NCBI GenBank assembly: GCA_963772335.1
Contig: CAVYXF010000010.1
Coordinates: forward strand, 1-64,000
Source of the DNA: CAVYXF01 sp963772335
GTDB taxonomy: Bacteria; Pseudomonadota; Alphaproteobacteria; Rhizobiales; Rhodomicrobiaceae
Reading direction: 5' to 3'
DNA: 64,000 nucleotides
Position 1 is the stretch's first letter. Every line of letters starts with the position of its first letter. Made by a program: the position numbers and the translations under genes. The notes beneath the pieces are model-generated. The model had not been told where the DNA came from. It ran no database searches and worked only from the letters and a program-made list of their open reading frames with translations. Below are positions 1 to 10,552 of the stretch, one piece after another.

Positions 1-2
1 GG

Positions 3-137
3 ACTGCGATTGATGGCTGGCAGCGCAGGAGACAGATGACGGCGCTGCTTCATCGGCTGGACGACCACTCGCTCGCCGACATCGGTATTCATCGCTCCCA
101 GACCCAATCCGTGGTCAGGAACGGCCGCCAATCGTGA
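3..137 (+). CDS. DUF1127-family small protein, C-terminal part (5' end outside window)
   Basis: This reading frame runs in from the left edge and ends at a TGA at 135-137, giving 44 visible residues. The core LDDHSLADIGIHRS matches the arginine-rich C-terminal motif of DUF1127 proteins (typical form LDDRxLxDIGLxR), which are small proteins common in alphaproteobacteria. Some characterised members act in RNA turnover and in phosphate or carbon physiology; nothing here points to a specific role. The start codon and promoter lie outside the window. Family assignment is by motif recognition only. Confidence 0.7.
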   Translation, partial: TAIDGWQRRRQMTALLHRLDDHSLADIGIHRSQTQSVVRNGRQS

Positions 138-291
138 CACGAACGCGTCCTGACGCGAAAGGATGGCGCTTCGCCGATTCAGGCGCTGCCGTCAATCAAC
201 ATCTCCAACGGAGAAGAGCATGACCGCATACAAAAAAATTGACCCAGCGCGCGATGGATACGTGCCGACCGAATGAAGGCTGTCCGCTCTC

Positions 292-465
292 GTGAGAAGG
301 CTGATCAGCGCTCGTGAAGACGCCGCCAAGTCACAGTTTCACCGGTATTTGACGCAGCAGGCAGACGAACAGTTGCGAGAGAGCCTTGGCTTTTCCAATG
401 ACGATATTGGCGCGTTGCGGGCCGGTCAGTTCCGTTTGCCTTGGGCACATCGGTCAAGCGAATAG
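292..465 (+). CDS. Possible second small DUF1127-like protein (57 aa, GTG start)
   Basis: A 57-codon frame opening at GTG (292) encodes an Arg-rich start (VRRLISARED) followed by YLTQQADEQLRESLGFSNDDI. This resembles the second class of small DUF1127-like proteins of Rhizobiales, in which YL..LDD..L..LGY is the core. It sits 154 bases after the DUF1127 stop, in the same direction. A GAAGG at 275-279 is a weak and distant ribosome site. An 18-codon frame at 220-276 ends just upstream in the same phase, so the true N-terminus may be longer and broken. Confidence is moderate to low because of the short length and uncertain start. Confidence 0.4.
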   Translation: MRRLISAREDAAKSQFHRYLTQQADEQLRESLGFSNDDIGALRAGQFRLPWAHRSSE

Positions 466-492
466 GACTGCATGACCTTGTTTACCATCACC

Positions 493-530
493 AAAGAAAA
501 GAGCCGCCGGGCTCGTCGCCCCGCGGCTCT
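493..530 (-). terminator. Rho-independent terminator of ftsH
   Basis: The arms AGAGCCGC (500-507) and GCGGCTCT (523-530) form a perfect 8-bp stem. On the minus strand the stem is followed by TTTTCTTT. It lies 22 bases beyond the ftsH stop and would end the minus-strand transcript. Confidence 0.75.
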
Positions 531-551
531 GAACTTGGCTGCCAAAGCTGC

Positions 552-2480
<1,929 letters not shown>

Positions 2481-2690
2481 GAGATCCTTCTACGCAAACG
2501 ACCCGGGATTTGCGCGGCTTGAGCCCCAAGGGCAGAACTCTGAGACCCGGATCATCGTCTTCGTACTATAAAATAATGGTAGGCCGGTTCTTTGCCAAGG
2601 CGAGGCTTTCCGGATCTGAGACAGACCGCGTTATAACCGATGGCGAAAAACATTGATTTAATAGCACAGAGCTAAGTTTGTGCATCAATA

Positions 2691-4040
2691 CTAATCTGCG
2701 AAAGTGCCGTTCCTGCCACCCGGCGGCGGTGCGCCAAGCGGCGCAGAGCCCAAGAAAACCACGCTTGCGTCTCCTCGCCAAGAGTTTGGGGGTGCCTTAG
2801 TAAATGCCGCGAAAGGCGCAAAAACCAGATTCTCGCCAGACCAAAGCCCCGGCAGGCTGTGAGCGATCTGGGCGGGAAGACCGATGCGCCCGGCCATTTT
2901 GCGCAGTGCCGCCACCCCTTGTGGGCCGAGAGGTGTGACGCTTATACGCGTCTGGCCGGGTGCGGACACCGCAAACCTGCCGTCCCAAACGATCGTGCCG
3001 CCTTCCGGCAGCGCCTGGGCGGCCGGATCGATGCGCCCGAATTCGCGCAGAACGCGCAGGAAGGCACCGCGGACCGTAAACATGCAGCCGCCGAGCGTGG
3101 CCGTCCGGGCCTTCTCCTTCGTGAGGGCGCCATACAAATCCTCAAGACGCGCCATCCGCACGGGCCGCTGTCCGCCCCCGAAGATCGCCGCAAGATGCCC
3201 AATGGCGCGAATGGCGATTTCATCGGGCGCGCCGTACAGCACATCAAGCGCCAACTCGCCATAGCCGGCGGGATGGATATGCAGATTGGTCTGCAGGAAA
3301 TCGGCGGTCAGCCGGTCTAGCGCCTGCCTTGCGCGATCGAGACGGCGCGCCGACAAGGCCAGCTTCTCCGGGGTGAGCTGAAGTGTCTTTGCCGTGCGCA
3401 GGGCCTCGCGAAGCCGCACGCGCTCAAAGCGGCGGTCGCAATTGCTGGGATCCTCGATCCAGATCTGGTGCCGCTCCAGGAGCGTGGCCTCAAGCCGCGC
3501 GCGCGGCACATTGAGGAGCGGGCGAAGCAGGGCGATGCCGTCCCGTGTCGACAGCGAGCTGATTGCCGCTAGCCCGTCGATGCCGCTGCCCCGTGCCAGT
3601 CGCATCAGCATGGTCTCAGCCTGATCCTCCGCGGTATGGGCCGTCGCCAGCGCATCGATTCGGGCGGCGTGGCAGGTGCCGAGCATGAGGCTATAGCGGG
3701 CCACGCGCGCGGCGGCCTGGAGATCGCTGCGCGGCTTCGGTCCGGTCCAGACCAAGGTCTGGTGAGGCAGACCGAGCGCGGCGGCTTGCTCCTTCACCCA
3801 CTGCGCTTCCTCCGCGGCCTCGGGCCGCAGGCCATGATCGACGGTGAGGATGGTGAGGTCGGGGGGATGCTCAACGCGGCCGCGCCAGTTGCGGGCGAGA
3901 ATCATGAGCGCCATGCTGTCGGCGCCGCCGGAAACAGCGATGGCGATATGCCGGAATGCGGTCCAGCCGGCAAACAGGGCATCGATATCGGAGCCTTCGA
4001 GGGGCGCCGCGAACGAACCGGGCTGGCCGCCGCCGGTCAT
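2691..4040 (-). CDS. tilS: tRNA(Ile)-lysidine synthase TilS
   Basis: TilS attaches lysine to C34 of the CAU-anticodon isoleucine tRNA in an ATP-dependent reaction, changing both decoding and charging. The N-type PP-loop motif SGGADS is at residues 37-42. HTAEDQAETMLMRLARGSGIDGL is recognisable further on as the conserved H..DQ.ET block. The 449-residue length is typical. The start codon shares one base with the cpoB stop (TGATG at 4038-4042), which indicates translational coupling. The gene sits between cpoB and ftsH as in many Rhizobiales. Confidence 0.93.
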   Translation of the reverse strand: MTGGGQPGSFAAPLEGSDIDALFAGWTAFRHIAIAVSGGADSMALMILARNWRGRVEHPPDLTILTVDHGLRPEAAEEAQWVKEQAAALGLPHQTLVWTGPKPRSDLQAAARVARYSLMLGTCHAARIDALATAHTAEDQAETMLMRLARGSGIDGLAAISSLSTRDGIALLRPLLNVPRARLEATLLERHQIWIEDPSNCDRRFERVRLREALRTAKTLQLTPEKLALSARRLDRARQALDRLTADFLQTNLHIHPAGYGELALDVLYGAPDEIAIRAIGHLAAIFGGGQRPVRMARLEDLYGALTKEKARTATLGGCMFTVRGAFLRVLREFGRIDPAAQALPEGGTIVWDGRFAVSAPGQTRISVTPLGPQGVAALRKMAGRIGLPAQIAHSLPGLWSGENLVFAPFAAFTKAPPNSWRGDASVVFLGSAPLGAPPPGGRNGTFAD

Positions 4041-5131
4041 CAGCAGCTGGAGCGGCGCTTTTCTGTGTCCGCGCGCTGCAGGAGCGCCGAAGCATTGGGA
4101 TAGCGCTTGCCAAGTTCTGCGAAAGTGCTGCAGGCGGCATCGTTCTCGCCGAGACGCTTCAAGGAGATGCCGAGCTTCAACATGCTCTCCGCCCCCTTCT
4201 CGTTGTCGGGATAGTTGGTGGCGGTCTTCAGGTACATATCGGCGGCCTTGCGATAGTCTCCGCTCGAGAAAGCGGCCTCGCCCAGCCAGAACTGCGCCGA
4301 TCCCGCCAGCGGATCGGAGGGATAGCGCTGCAGGAACTGCTCAAAACCGGAACTCGCGGCACGAAAGTTCTGCTGCTGATAGGCGGTATAGGCCTGGTCA
4401 TAGGCCGACTGCGCTTGCGGTGAGGTCAGTGCAGCGACGCGCAAGCCCGAGCCGGCATCGGCCCGTGGTGCCGGCACGGCCGGTGGCGCGACCGGCTGAG
4501 ATTCGGCCCCCCAGCCGCCACGGTTGGAGGTCTGCGCGTCGGAAGCGTAGCCGCCGCGAGCGTCGGACGAGTAGGCGCCCCGCACGTCCGAAGCATAATT
4601 GCCGCCGGAGGAAGCGCTGCCGCGCTGCTGCAAGGGAGGCGGAGCTTGATCTGAACGATCGCTGCCGGCATCCCCCTGATCGTCGAGGCCGCCAATGCTG
4701 AAGCCGGTGCCCTGCTCTGCGGGGCGCCCGCGGCCTTGCCGGTCGCCGCCGCGCGGTCTGGCATCGCCGTAGCGCGGCGCATCATCGGCGGGCGGGGCTG
4801 CGCCAAAGCGCTGCTCCAGCCGCTCGAGCCGCCGCATCAGATCGTTCATCTGCGTCGAAAGCGCGCGCAGCTGCAACTCGATGCGGCCGTCATCGCCGGC
4901 ACCAAAACTGTTGCCGCTGCTGCTGCTGACGGGGGCACCGCCGCCGGCGCCTCCGCGCGCCATGGACTCGATGGTGCCGATCTGGGCATTCAGATCGACC
5001 ATCTGCTCCTCGAGCCGCTGAAGCCGTCTTTCCTCGCCGCCGTCAGCGGTAGCAGGCGCACCCTGTGCCCATGCCGGAGTGGCAAACCCCAGCCCGAGGA
5101 GGGCGGCAATAACCAAAATGGACCGCAACAT
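4040..5131 (-). CDS. cpoB: Tol-Pal associated periplasmic TPR protein CpoB (YbgF)
   Basis: CpoB coordinates peptidoglycan synthesis with outer-membrane constriction through TolA. The 363-residue product begins with a signal peptide (MLRSILVIAALL, cleavage near AWAQG). A coiled-coil segment rich in Leu, Glu and Arg follows (about 30-115), then a low-complexity Gly/Ser/Asp linker (about 120-225). The C-terminus carries tetratricopeptide-type repeats (AYDQAYTAYQQQNF, GDYRKAADMYLKTATNYP). The gene lies downstream of pal with a 141-base gap and overlaps tilS by one base. Domain order and context make the call secure. Confidence 0.92.
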   Translation of the reverse strand: MLRSILVIAALLGLGFATPAWAQGAPATADGGEERRLQRLEEQMVDLNAQIGTIESMARGGAGGGAPVSSSSGNSFGAGDDGRIELQLRALSTQMNDLMRRLERLEQRFGAAPPADDAPRYGDARPRGGDRQGRGRPAEQGTGFSIGGLDDQGDAGSDRSDQAPPPLQQRGSASSGGNYASDVRGAYSSDARGGYASDAQTSNRGGWGAESQPVAPPAVPAPRADAGSGLRVAALTSPQAQSAYDQAYTAYQQQNFRAASSGFEQFLQRYPSDPLAGSAQFWLGEAAFSSGDYRKAADMYLKTATNYPDNEKGAESMLKLGISLKRLGENDAACSTFAELGKRYPNASALLQRADTEKRRSSC

Positions 5132-5272
5132 GGGTTCTCACAAACAACTTCGCCGCGTTGGATTGATGAATCCGTCTTAGCAAAGTTACCAGGCAGTCGC
5201 TACCCCTCGCGCGGCCAATGAGCGGAATTGCACAGTTTCGCACCCGCTCACCCCTGCATCGCCGTCACATCT

Positions 5273-5785
5273 TCAATAGGACGCGACGGCTCCGCCACCG
5301 CGGCCGAGCACCGTGACGGCGCGGCAATTCTGCGACCAGCATGAGATGTCCGAGCACACCGCCACCGGCCGCTCCCGGCCATAGGAGATGGTTCTCACGC
5401 GGCCCGGATTGATGCCGCGCTGAGAAAGGAACTGCTTCACCGTCGCTGCGCGCTGGGCGCCGAGCGCGATGTTGTATTCGCGCGTGCCGCGCTCGTCGGC
5501 ATGGCCTTCGATAGTGATCGCATAGTTCGGGTACTGGCTCAGCCACTGCGCCTGGCCGTTCAGGATCTGCTGGGCTTCGGCGCTAAGCTCGGGCGAGTCC
5601 GTGCTGAAATGCACGGTATCGCCAACTTTCACCGCAAATTCCCGCTCCGACCCAGGTGTGATCGGACCTTCATTGCCGCCACCGCCGCCCAATCCGTAAT
5701 TGTTCGGCTGGGTCTTCGAGCACGCAGTCAGTAAAATCGCCATCAGCACGATCGCGGCGCCCCGCGCGAACGTTGGTCGTGTCAT
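5273..5785 (-). CDS. pal: Peptidoglycan-associated lipoprotein Pal
   Basis: Pal is the outer-membrane lipoprotein that ties the outer membrane to peptidoglycan and binds TolB. I place the start at 5785 (MTRPTF) rather than at an in-frame upstream ATG, because AAGGAG lies at correct spacing and a lipoprotein signal follows at once (LLTAC lipobox, about residues 17-21). A Gly-rich linker precedes the OmpA-like domain, with TIEGHADERGTREYN and the Cys-containing CSDISCWSQN near the end. The 170-residue length is typical. A terminator-like hairpin upstream suggests that pal may also be transcribed separately from tolB. Confidence 0.95.
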   Translation of the reverse strand: MTRPTFARGAAIVLMAILLTACSKTQPNNYGLGGGGGNEGPITPGSEREFAVKVGDTVHFSTDSPELSAEAQQILNGQAQWLSQYPNYAITIEGHADERGTREYNIALGAQRAATVKQFLSQRGINPGRVRTISYGRERPVAVCSDISCWSQNCRAVTVLGRGGGAVASY

Positions 5786-5920
5786 GGCATTCTCCTTCTT
5801 GGGGTGTCTCACCTCGACGTTGCAAGACAAAGCGTTAACAGGCCGTATATTCGCCGCCGGTATGGTGAATTTTTGACAAACGGCCGAAAGTTACCCCCCG
5901 GAACCTGCTGCAACGGCAGG

Positions 5921-5968
5921 AAAAAGTAAACGCCGTGAACACCAGCGACAGTCTGGCGCACGGCGTTT
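5921..5968 (-). terminator. Terminator-like hairpin between the small lipoprotein gene and pal
   Basis: Arms AAACGCCGTG (5928-5937) and CACGGCGTTT (5959-5968) form a perfect 10-bp stem. On the minus strand the sequence continues with TTTACTTTTTCC. It follows the 44-residue lipoprotein gene and would at least attenuate read-through into pal. Confidence 0.7.
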
Positions 5969-6014
5969 GGAAACCAATGAAGGCCTCTTGCCTCTTCTGG
6001 TGCCTGCAGCAGGC

Positions 6015-6149
6015 TTAGCGAACGTTGACGATGACGTCAGCGGCGCCGAGCTTCAGCGGCCTCTCTTCCAGTTCCTTGCGGCAAGCGCCGAGCGAAATCG
6101 CGGCGGCAATGATCGTGGCAACGATGACGACGCCTTTGAAACCCTGCAT
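6015..6149 (-). CDS. Small lipoprotein of unknown function (44 aa) between tolB and pal
   Basis: This short gene encodes a positively charged start (MQGFKG), a hydrophobic stretch (VVIVATIIAAA) and a lipobox-like LGAC at residues 20-23. A mature peptide of about 22 residues (CRKELEERPLK...) follows. GAGGAG lies seven to nine bases before the ATG, and a strong hairpin terminator follows the stop at 5921-5968. Being bracketed by a good ribosome site and a terminator supports a real gene. I do not recognise the family; it is not a Pal, Lpp or entericidin pattern I can name. Its position between tolB and pal suggests an envelope role, which is inference only. Confidence 0.7.
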   Translation of the reverse strand: MQGFKGVVIVATIIAAAISLGACRKELEERPLKLGAADVIVNVR

Positions 6150-6364
6150 TTCTTCTCTCCTCTGGTTAAACGGCCTCGCAGCCGCCCACCTAATTAGCTA
6201 CCGAGCCCGCTGATTTTGATCAAGGAGACAGCCGGATTCGGCTCTCTTTTTGTGAAGTTATAGATGCCAAAATGCCACGGAATTTCAACGGCTCTCGCCG
6301 CTGAAAAACGTTGCTGCACAAGGCTCCTACATGCCCCTTGTGAGCGCAATTCGAGGTAGGCTGC

Positions 6365-7667
6365 TTAATTGAGCAGCGGCGACCATGCAGGGTCGGAGGC
6401 AAACGCCGGAGTTGTAACTTGGCGCTCGTTGTAACCGGTGAGGTCAATCGTGTAGAGATGCGCCCCGCCCTGTGCGCCCGGCGCTTCCCGGAAGAACATG
6501 ATTACCCTCCCATTGGGCGCCCAGGTCGGCCCTTCATTGTGATAGCCTTCGGTGAGAATCCGCTCCCCCGATCCGTCGGGGCGGATCACCCCGATGAGAA
6601 AGCTGCCTGATGTGCGCTTGGTGAAGGCGATGAGATCGCCGCGCGGTGACCACACCGGCGTCGAATAGCTCCCCTCGCCATAGGTGATGCGCCTCTGGCT
6701 GGTGCCGTCGGCGTTCATCACATAGATCTGCTGGGCGTGGTCACGGTCGGACTCGAAGGTGATCTGGCGCCCGTCCGGTGAGTAGCAGGGCGCGGTGTCC
6801 AGCGCATTCGTGGCGGTAAGACGCACGGTCTGGCGGGTGCGCAGGTCCATCTCGTAGATGTTGGAATTACCGCCCTGCTGCAGGCTCATAACGATGCGCT
6901 GGCCGTCCGGAGAGAAGCGCGGAGCGAAGGTCATGCCGGGCAGGTCGCTCACGATCTCCTGGCGGCCGTTCACCAGGCTATAGCGGATCACGCGCGGCTG
7001 GCCCTTTTCGTAAGAGGTGAAGGTGATCTCCTGGTTGTTCGGGGAAAAGCGCGGCGTCAGCACCAGGTTCTGGCCTTTGGTGAGAACCTGCAGATTCTTA
7101 CCGTCCTGGTCCATCATCGCCAGCCGCTTGACGCGTTTGTCCTTCGGGCCGCTCTCATCAACGAACACGATGCGGGTGTCGAAATAGCCTTTCTCGCCGG
7201 TCAGCCGCTGATAGATCGAGTTCGGCGATCATATGACCGACGCGGCGCCAGCTGTCGGACGACATGGAAAACTGCTCGCCGGTCAGTTGCTTGCCCGAAA
7301 ACACGTCCCATAGCCTGAACCGCGCCTGGATCTTGCCGTGGCCATCGTCGCTGACAGAGCCCACCGCCAGCGCCTGGGCGTTCAGCGGGCGCCAGTTCTC
7401 GAAGCGCGGGTAAGCATCGATATCGGCGATGCGCTCGATGAAGGCTTGTTGATCGACAGGCTTGAACAGACCCGAGCCTTCCAGATCGGACGAGATGATG
7501 TTGGTGATTTCGGCGGCGAACTTGCCCTCGCCGAGGAACGGCGCGATGGCGATCGGCACCGGCTGAATCTGGCCCTGGGTGATGTCAACCTCGACAACCG
7601 CCCGCGCTGGCCCTGCCCCAGAACTGAGAGTTACCGCAATGAGCAGCGCAGCCAGCATGCAGCGCAT
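6365..7667 (-). CDS. tolB: Tol-Pal translocation protein TolB (frame broken at 7218-7223)
   Basis: TolB is the periplasmic beta-propeller that links Pal with TolA. The N-terminal part (signal peptide MRCMLAALL, then VVEVDITQGQIQPVPIAIAP) is in one frame. The propeller part (YQRLTGEKGYFDTRIVFVDESG onward, with repeated FSPDG and WSPRGD blades) is in another. They join near 7220, where GAACTC on the coding strand holds one base too many. Reading GACTC restores A-D-S-I-Y-Q-R-L and a 433-residue protein of normal length. Start 7667 is chosen because GGAGG lies eight bases upstream. The gene begins five bases after the tolA stop. The break is more likely a sequencing error than a pseudogene. Confidence 0.9.
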
Positions 7668-7671
7668 CAGC

Positions 7672-8751
7672 TTAGCCTCCATACATTCGTCTCGGATCGA
7701 AATTGAGCAACATGTCGCGCCACTGGCTGTATTTCTCGGCCGGCATGGTGTAGGGCTGGCACTGAAACACGGCGCGCATGGCGCTGTCGGCAGCGGCAGT
7801 GAAGAAGGGCGAAGCCCCGGCATTGGCGATCTGCGGTGGGCGCACCAGCGTGCCATCCTTGTTCAGCTCGATGCGCAGCTTGACAACGATTTCCTCGGCG
7901 CCCAGACCACCGGTCGGCGGGGTCCAGCAGCGCGAGATCTGCGAGCGGAAATAGTCGATCTCGCTCGCCGACATGCGATCATCCTGCCCGCCTGGCGCGC
8001 CTTGGGCGCTCCGGGGCGGCGCCGCCTGGTTGAGGCCCATCGCCTGCTCTTCAAGGCTGGACGGCTTGTGCCAGGGCTCCTTCGGGCCTTCCTGCGCCGC
8101 GGTATCGCCCGCCTTCGGATCGCGGTTGAGGAGCGCCGCAATGCGGTCGGCGTCAAAGTCGCGCTTGGTCTGCGCATGCGGGGCCGGCTGCGCTTTTGAC
8201 GGCTCCTCCGCCGGGTCTTTGAGCAGATCGGCAATGCGGTCCCGGAAGGGCGTCTTGTCGTGCTCGGGCTTGGCCTCCGGTTTGGGCTTCGGCTCCGGCT
8301 TTTTCGGCTTGGCCTCGGCCTTCTTCTCCGGTTTGGGCTTGTCGGGCTTGGCCTCTTCGTGCTTGGGCTCCGGGGAAGGCTCGGGCTTGACCTCGGCCTT
8401 TTGCTCAGGCTTCGGCTCTGGTTTGGGCTCAGCCTCGGCGGTTTTTTGCGGTTCAGCCTTGGGCGGGGGCGGCACAGCCTGCTTCTCGGCAGGCTTCTCC
8501 GCCGGCTTCGGCTCGGGCGCCTTCGGCAGCGGTTCGGGCTTCTTCTCCGAAGGAGGAGCCGCGTTCGCCGCCGCCTGATCCGGCGCCTTCTTCTCGCCCG
8601 CCTTCACGCGGGTCAGATCGGAGGGCGCGATCAGCTCAACCGCGACGGGCGGAGTGCTCAAATCGACGCGTGAGGAGGACCTGAAGTTCAGGAGCACCGC
8701 CGTCAACACGACAATATGGAGCAGTATGGAGAGGACGAGACTGGTTCGCAC
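7672..8751 (-). CDS. tolA: Cell envelope integrity protein TolA
   Basis: TolA spans the periplasm and transmits energy from TolQR to TolB-Pal. The 359-residue product starts with GTG (GGGAG four bases upstream). It has one N-terminal membrane segment (LVLSILLHIVVLTAVLLNF, about 4-22). A long Lys/Glu/Pro/Ala-rich periplasmic stalk follows (about 55-200). The globular C-terminus includes SEIDYFRSQISRCW and ELNKDGTLVRPPQI. It starts nine bases after the tolR stop. The call rests on architecture and operon position, since TolA diverges strongly in sequence. Confidence 0.93.
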   Translation of the reverse strand: MRTSLVLSILLHIVVLTAVLLNFRSSSRVDLSTPPVAVELIAPSDLTRVKAGEKKAPDQAAANAAPPSEKKPEPLPKAPEPKPAEKPAEKQAVPPPPKAEPQKTAEAEPKPEPKPEQKAEVKPEPSPEPKHEEAKPDKPKPEKKAEAKPKKPEPKPKPEAKPEHDKTPFRDRIADLLKDPAEEPSKAQPAPHAQTKRDFDADRIAALLNRDPKAGDTAAQEGPKEPWHKPSSLEEQAMGLNQAAPPRSAQGAPGGQDDRMSASEIDYFRSQISRCWTPPTGGLGAEEIVVKLRIELNKDGTLVRPPQIANAGASPFFTAAADSAMRAVFQCQPYTMPAEKYSQWRDMLLNFDPRRMYGG

Positions 8752-8760
8752 GGGTCTCCC

Positions 8761-9225
8761 TCAGATACGTTCTTGCAATTCCGTCACCAAAGAAATCCGC
8801 CGGAACCCCGCTGCACTGACTTTGCCCATCACCCGCATCATGGCGCCGTAATTGGCGTCCTTGTCGCCGCGGATATAGATCGTCTCATCGAACCCGCTCT
8901 TGGCGATCGCGGTCAGCTTTGGCACGATGTCGTCGAAGGCGATCTCGGTTTCCTGCAGAAAGATCTTGCCGTCCCGGTTAATACTCAGTGTAAGCGGCTC
9001 CTTTTGCGTATTGCTGCCGAGCGCGTTCGCCTCCGTCTTTGGCAGATCGAGCGGAACGCCGACCGTCAGCAGCGGCGCCGTCACCATGAAGATGATCAGG
9101 AGCACGAGCATGACGTCAACGAGCGGCGTCACGTTGATCTCGCTCATCGGTGCACGCCGCCCATTGCCACGCCGGCCGCGACGCCTCCCGCCTCCGCTTG
9201 CACCCTTTTGGACGGCTGCGCCCAT
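8761..9225 (-). CDS. tolR: Tol-Pal system protein TolR (ExbD family)
   Basis: TolR pairs with TolQ in the proton-driven motor of the inner membrane. The 154-residue product has a basic cytoplasmic tail, then MSEINVTPLVDVMLVLLIIFMV, containing the conserved Asp of the single membrane segment (about residue 37) that carries protons. A periplasmic domain with IYIRGDKDANYG follows. The N-terminal Gly/Arg-rich run before MSEINVTP is longer than in Escherichia coli but common in Rhizobiales. It starts four bases after the tolQ stop, with GAGGGG as ribosome site. Confidence 0.95.
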   Translation of the reverse strand: MGAAVQKGASGGGRRRGRRGNGRRAPMSEINVTPLVDVMLVLLIIFMVTAPLLTVGVPLDLPKTEANALGSNTQKEPLTLSINRDGKIFLQETEIAFDDIVPKLTAIAKSGFDETIYIRGDKDANYGAMMRVMGKVSAAGFRRISLVTELQERI

Positions 9226-9229
9226 CCAA

Positions 9230-9928
9230 TCAACCCCTCATATCGATCTGGCGCGAAACAATGGCGAGAAATTCATCGGCAAAGCCTTCGAAGCGCTGAC
9301 TAAAACGTCCAGCTTCGGTTGCGAACTTATTGTAGAAAATCACCGCCGGAATGGCGGCGAGCAGGCCGAGAGCGGTGGCGAACAGCGCCTCGGCAATTCC
9401 CGGCGCCACCACCGCAAGCGAGGTGTTCTTGGAGGCCGCAATTGACTGGAAGCTGGTCATGATGCCCCAGACAGTGCCGAACAGGCCGATGAACGGGGCC
9501 GTGGAGCCGACCGTCGCCAGGAATAAGAGCCTGCGCTCCAGCCGGTCCATTTCCCGGGCGATAGTGACGTCCATGACCCGCTCAATGCGGTCCTGCACGC
9601 CGGCTAAGGGTCGCATGGTGTTCTCGATGGAGCGCCGCCATTCGCGCATCGCGGCAATGAACAGCGACGCCATCGAGGAGGCGCGGCGCTGTGATAAGAG
9701 GCTGTACAGCTCATCCAGCGATTGCCCTGACCAGAACAGCTGCTCAAATTCATCGGCCTCGCGGCGGGTGCGCGCGAACATGAATGCCTTCTCGATGATG
9801 ATGCCCCAACTCCACACCGACGCCAGAATCAGCCCGATCATCACGATCTTCACGACGATATGCGCCTGCAGGAACAGGGCAAGAAACGAGAAATCCCCCG
9901 GTGATGTTGCGGGAGCAAGCGCGTCCAT
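9230..9928 (-). CDS. tolQ: Tol-Pal system protein TolQ (ExbB family)
   Basis: TolQ forms the stator-like channel of the Tol motor. I choose the start at 9928 (MDALAPA; 232 residues) over an in-frame ATG 84 bases upstream, because AGAGG lies just upstream and family homology begins here. Three membrane segments are visible: around HIVVKIVMIGLILASVWSW, around RLLFLATVGSTAPFIGLFGTVWGIM, and around GIAEALFATALGLLAAIPAV. The conserved GTVWGI and ATALGLLAAIPA motifs are present. It is the first gene of tolQRAB. Confidence 0.95.
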   Translation of the reverse strand: MDALAPATSPGDFSFLALFLQAHIVVKIVMIGLILASVWSWGIIIEKAFMFARTRREADEFEQLFWSGQSLDELYSLLSQRRASSMASLFIAAMREWRRSIENTMRPLAGVQDRIERVMDVTIAREMDRLERRLLFLATVGSTAPFIGLFGTVWGIMTSFQSIAASKNTSLAVVAPGIAEALFATALGLLAAIPAVIFYNKFATEAGRFSQRFEGFADEFLAIVSRQIDMRG

Positions 9929-10228
9929 GGCAGCCTCTATTTCCGGTCGCCGGCGGCGTGAGCGCTTGTTGCACAAGCTAAACCTGAGCTCCGCCTTGAG
10001 GAACCGGGACAATCAGCGAGTTGGAACAGTGGATAGGCTTCCGAGTCGGCCAAGCCAGATCGTACTGTGCAGGGGCTCGCGTGTTTTGCAAGGCTCGTTC
10101 GCACCATTCGCACGGGCGAGTGCAAAGTGTGTGCGCAACTGTGTTCAAACTTTGGCGTTTTCCGGTCGCATTGCCGCAGGCGGCATTGGCACTTCTCGCC
10201 TTCATCGGGCGGGCGGCGGGGCACCGGG
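9929..10228. other. Non-coding gap upstream of tolQ
   Basis: This 300-base stretch holds no frame with family features or a good ribosome site. It is the likely place for a tol operon promoter on the minus strand. TTGCAA-type boxes can be found, but none is convincing. I see no hairpin terminator. Confidence 0.4.
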
Positions 10229-10498
10229 CTAAATGTCGGTTTCCGGTCGGCGACGGGTTTTCAGGATGCGCTGCCAGAATGTACCGCCGAACAGACGCCC
10301 TGAGAGCGTGAAATAGGCGACGATCACCACAAACAGCAATAAAGCCGGCCAGCCGGAGAGCTTAAACCCGCCTTCGGTGGCCTGGCCGGTCAGCAGGCCG
10401 ATGATGTAACCACCAAGAAAGAAGACGGTGATAAAGTCGAGGATGAACGCGACGATAATCTTCCAGGTGGGCACAAAGCGCGTATTCGGCTCTGTCAT
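10229..10498 (-). CDS. Small RDD-like membrane protein
   Basis: The 89-residue product has two predicted membrane segments, IIVAFILDFITVFFLGGYIIGLL (about 14-36) and ALLLFVVIVAYFTLSG (about 47-63). A basic C-terminus (QRILKTRRRPETD) follows. The arrangement, with a charged Arg and Asp near the first segment and a GRLFGGTFWQRIL block, resembles a short RDD-domain protein of unknown function. I place the start at 10498 (MTEPNTRF) because GGGGAG lies eight bases upstream. It sits between ybgC and tolQ on the same strand, a common place for such a gene in Rhizobiales. No function is known. Confidence 0.75.
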   Translation of the reverse strand: MTEPNTRFVPTWKIIVAFILDFITVFFLGGYIIGLLTGQATEGGFKLSGWPALLLFVVIVAYFTLSGRLFGGTFWQRILKTRRRPETDI

Positions 10499-10552
10499 GG
10501 TGTGGCTCCCCAATGCTGCCGGTGGGATATTACCATGTGTTCCACTGCCTGT

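Noticed and set aside
2481..2690. Possible ftsH promoter TTGATG...TATTAA on the minus strand
   Set aside because: Spacing is 19 bases and both boxes are weak, so I do not list it as a feature.
6226..6250. Plus-strand hairpin AGCCG/CGGCT followed by CTCTTTTTG
   Set aside because: It looks like a small intrinsic terminator, but there is no plus-strand gene upstream and the stem is only five bases.
6365..7667. Calling tolB, xerD, the binding protein, the ABC exporter and the adhesin pseudogenes
   Set aside because: Each has one single-base insertion at the same hexamer and otherwise perfect coding on both sides, which fits sequencing error better than five independent inactivations.
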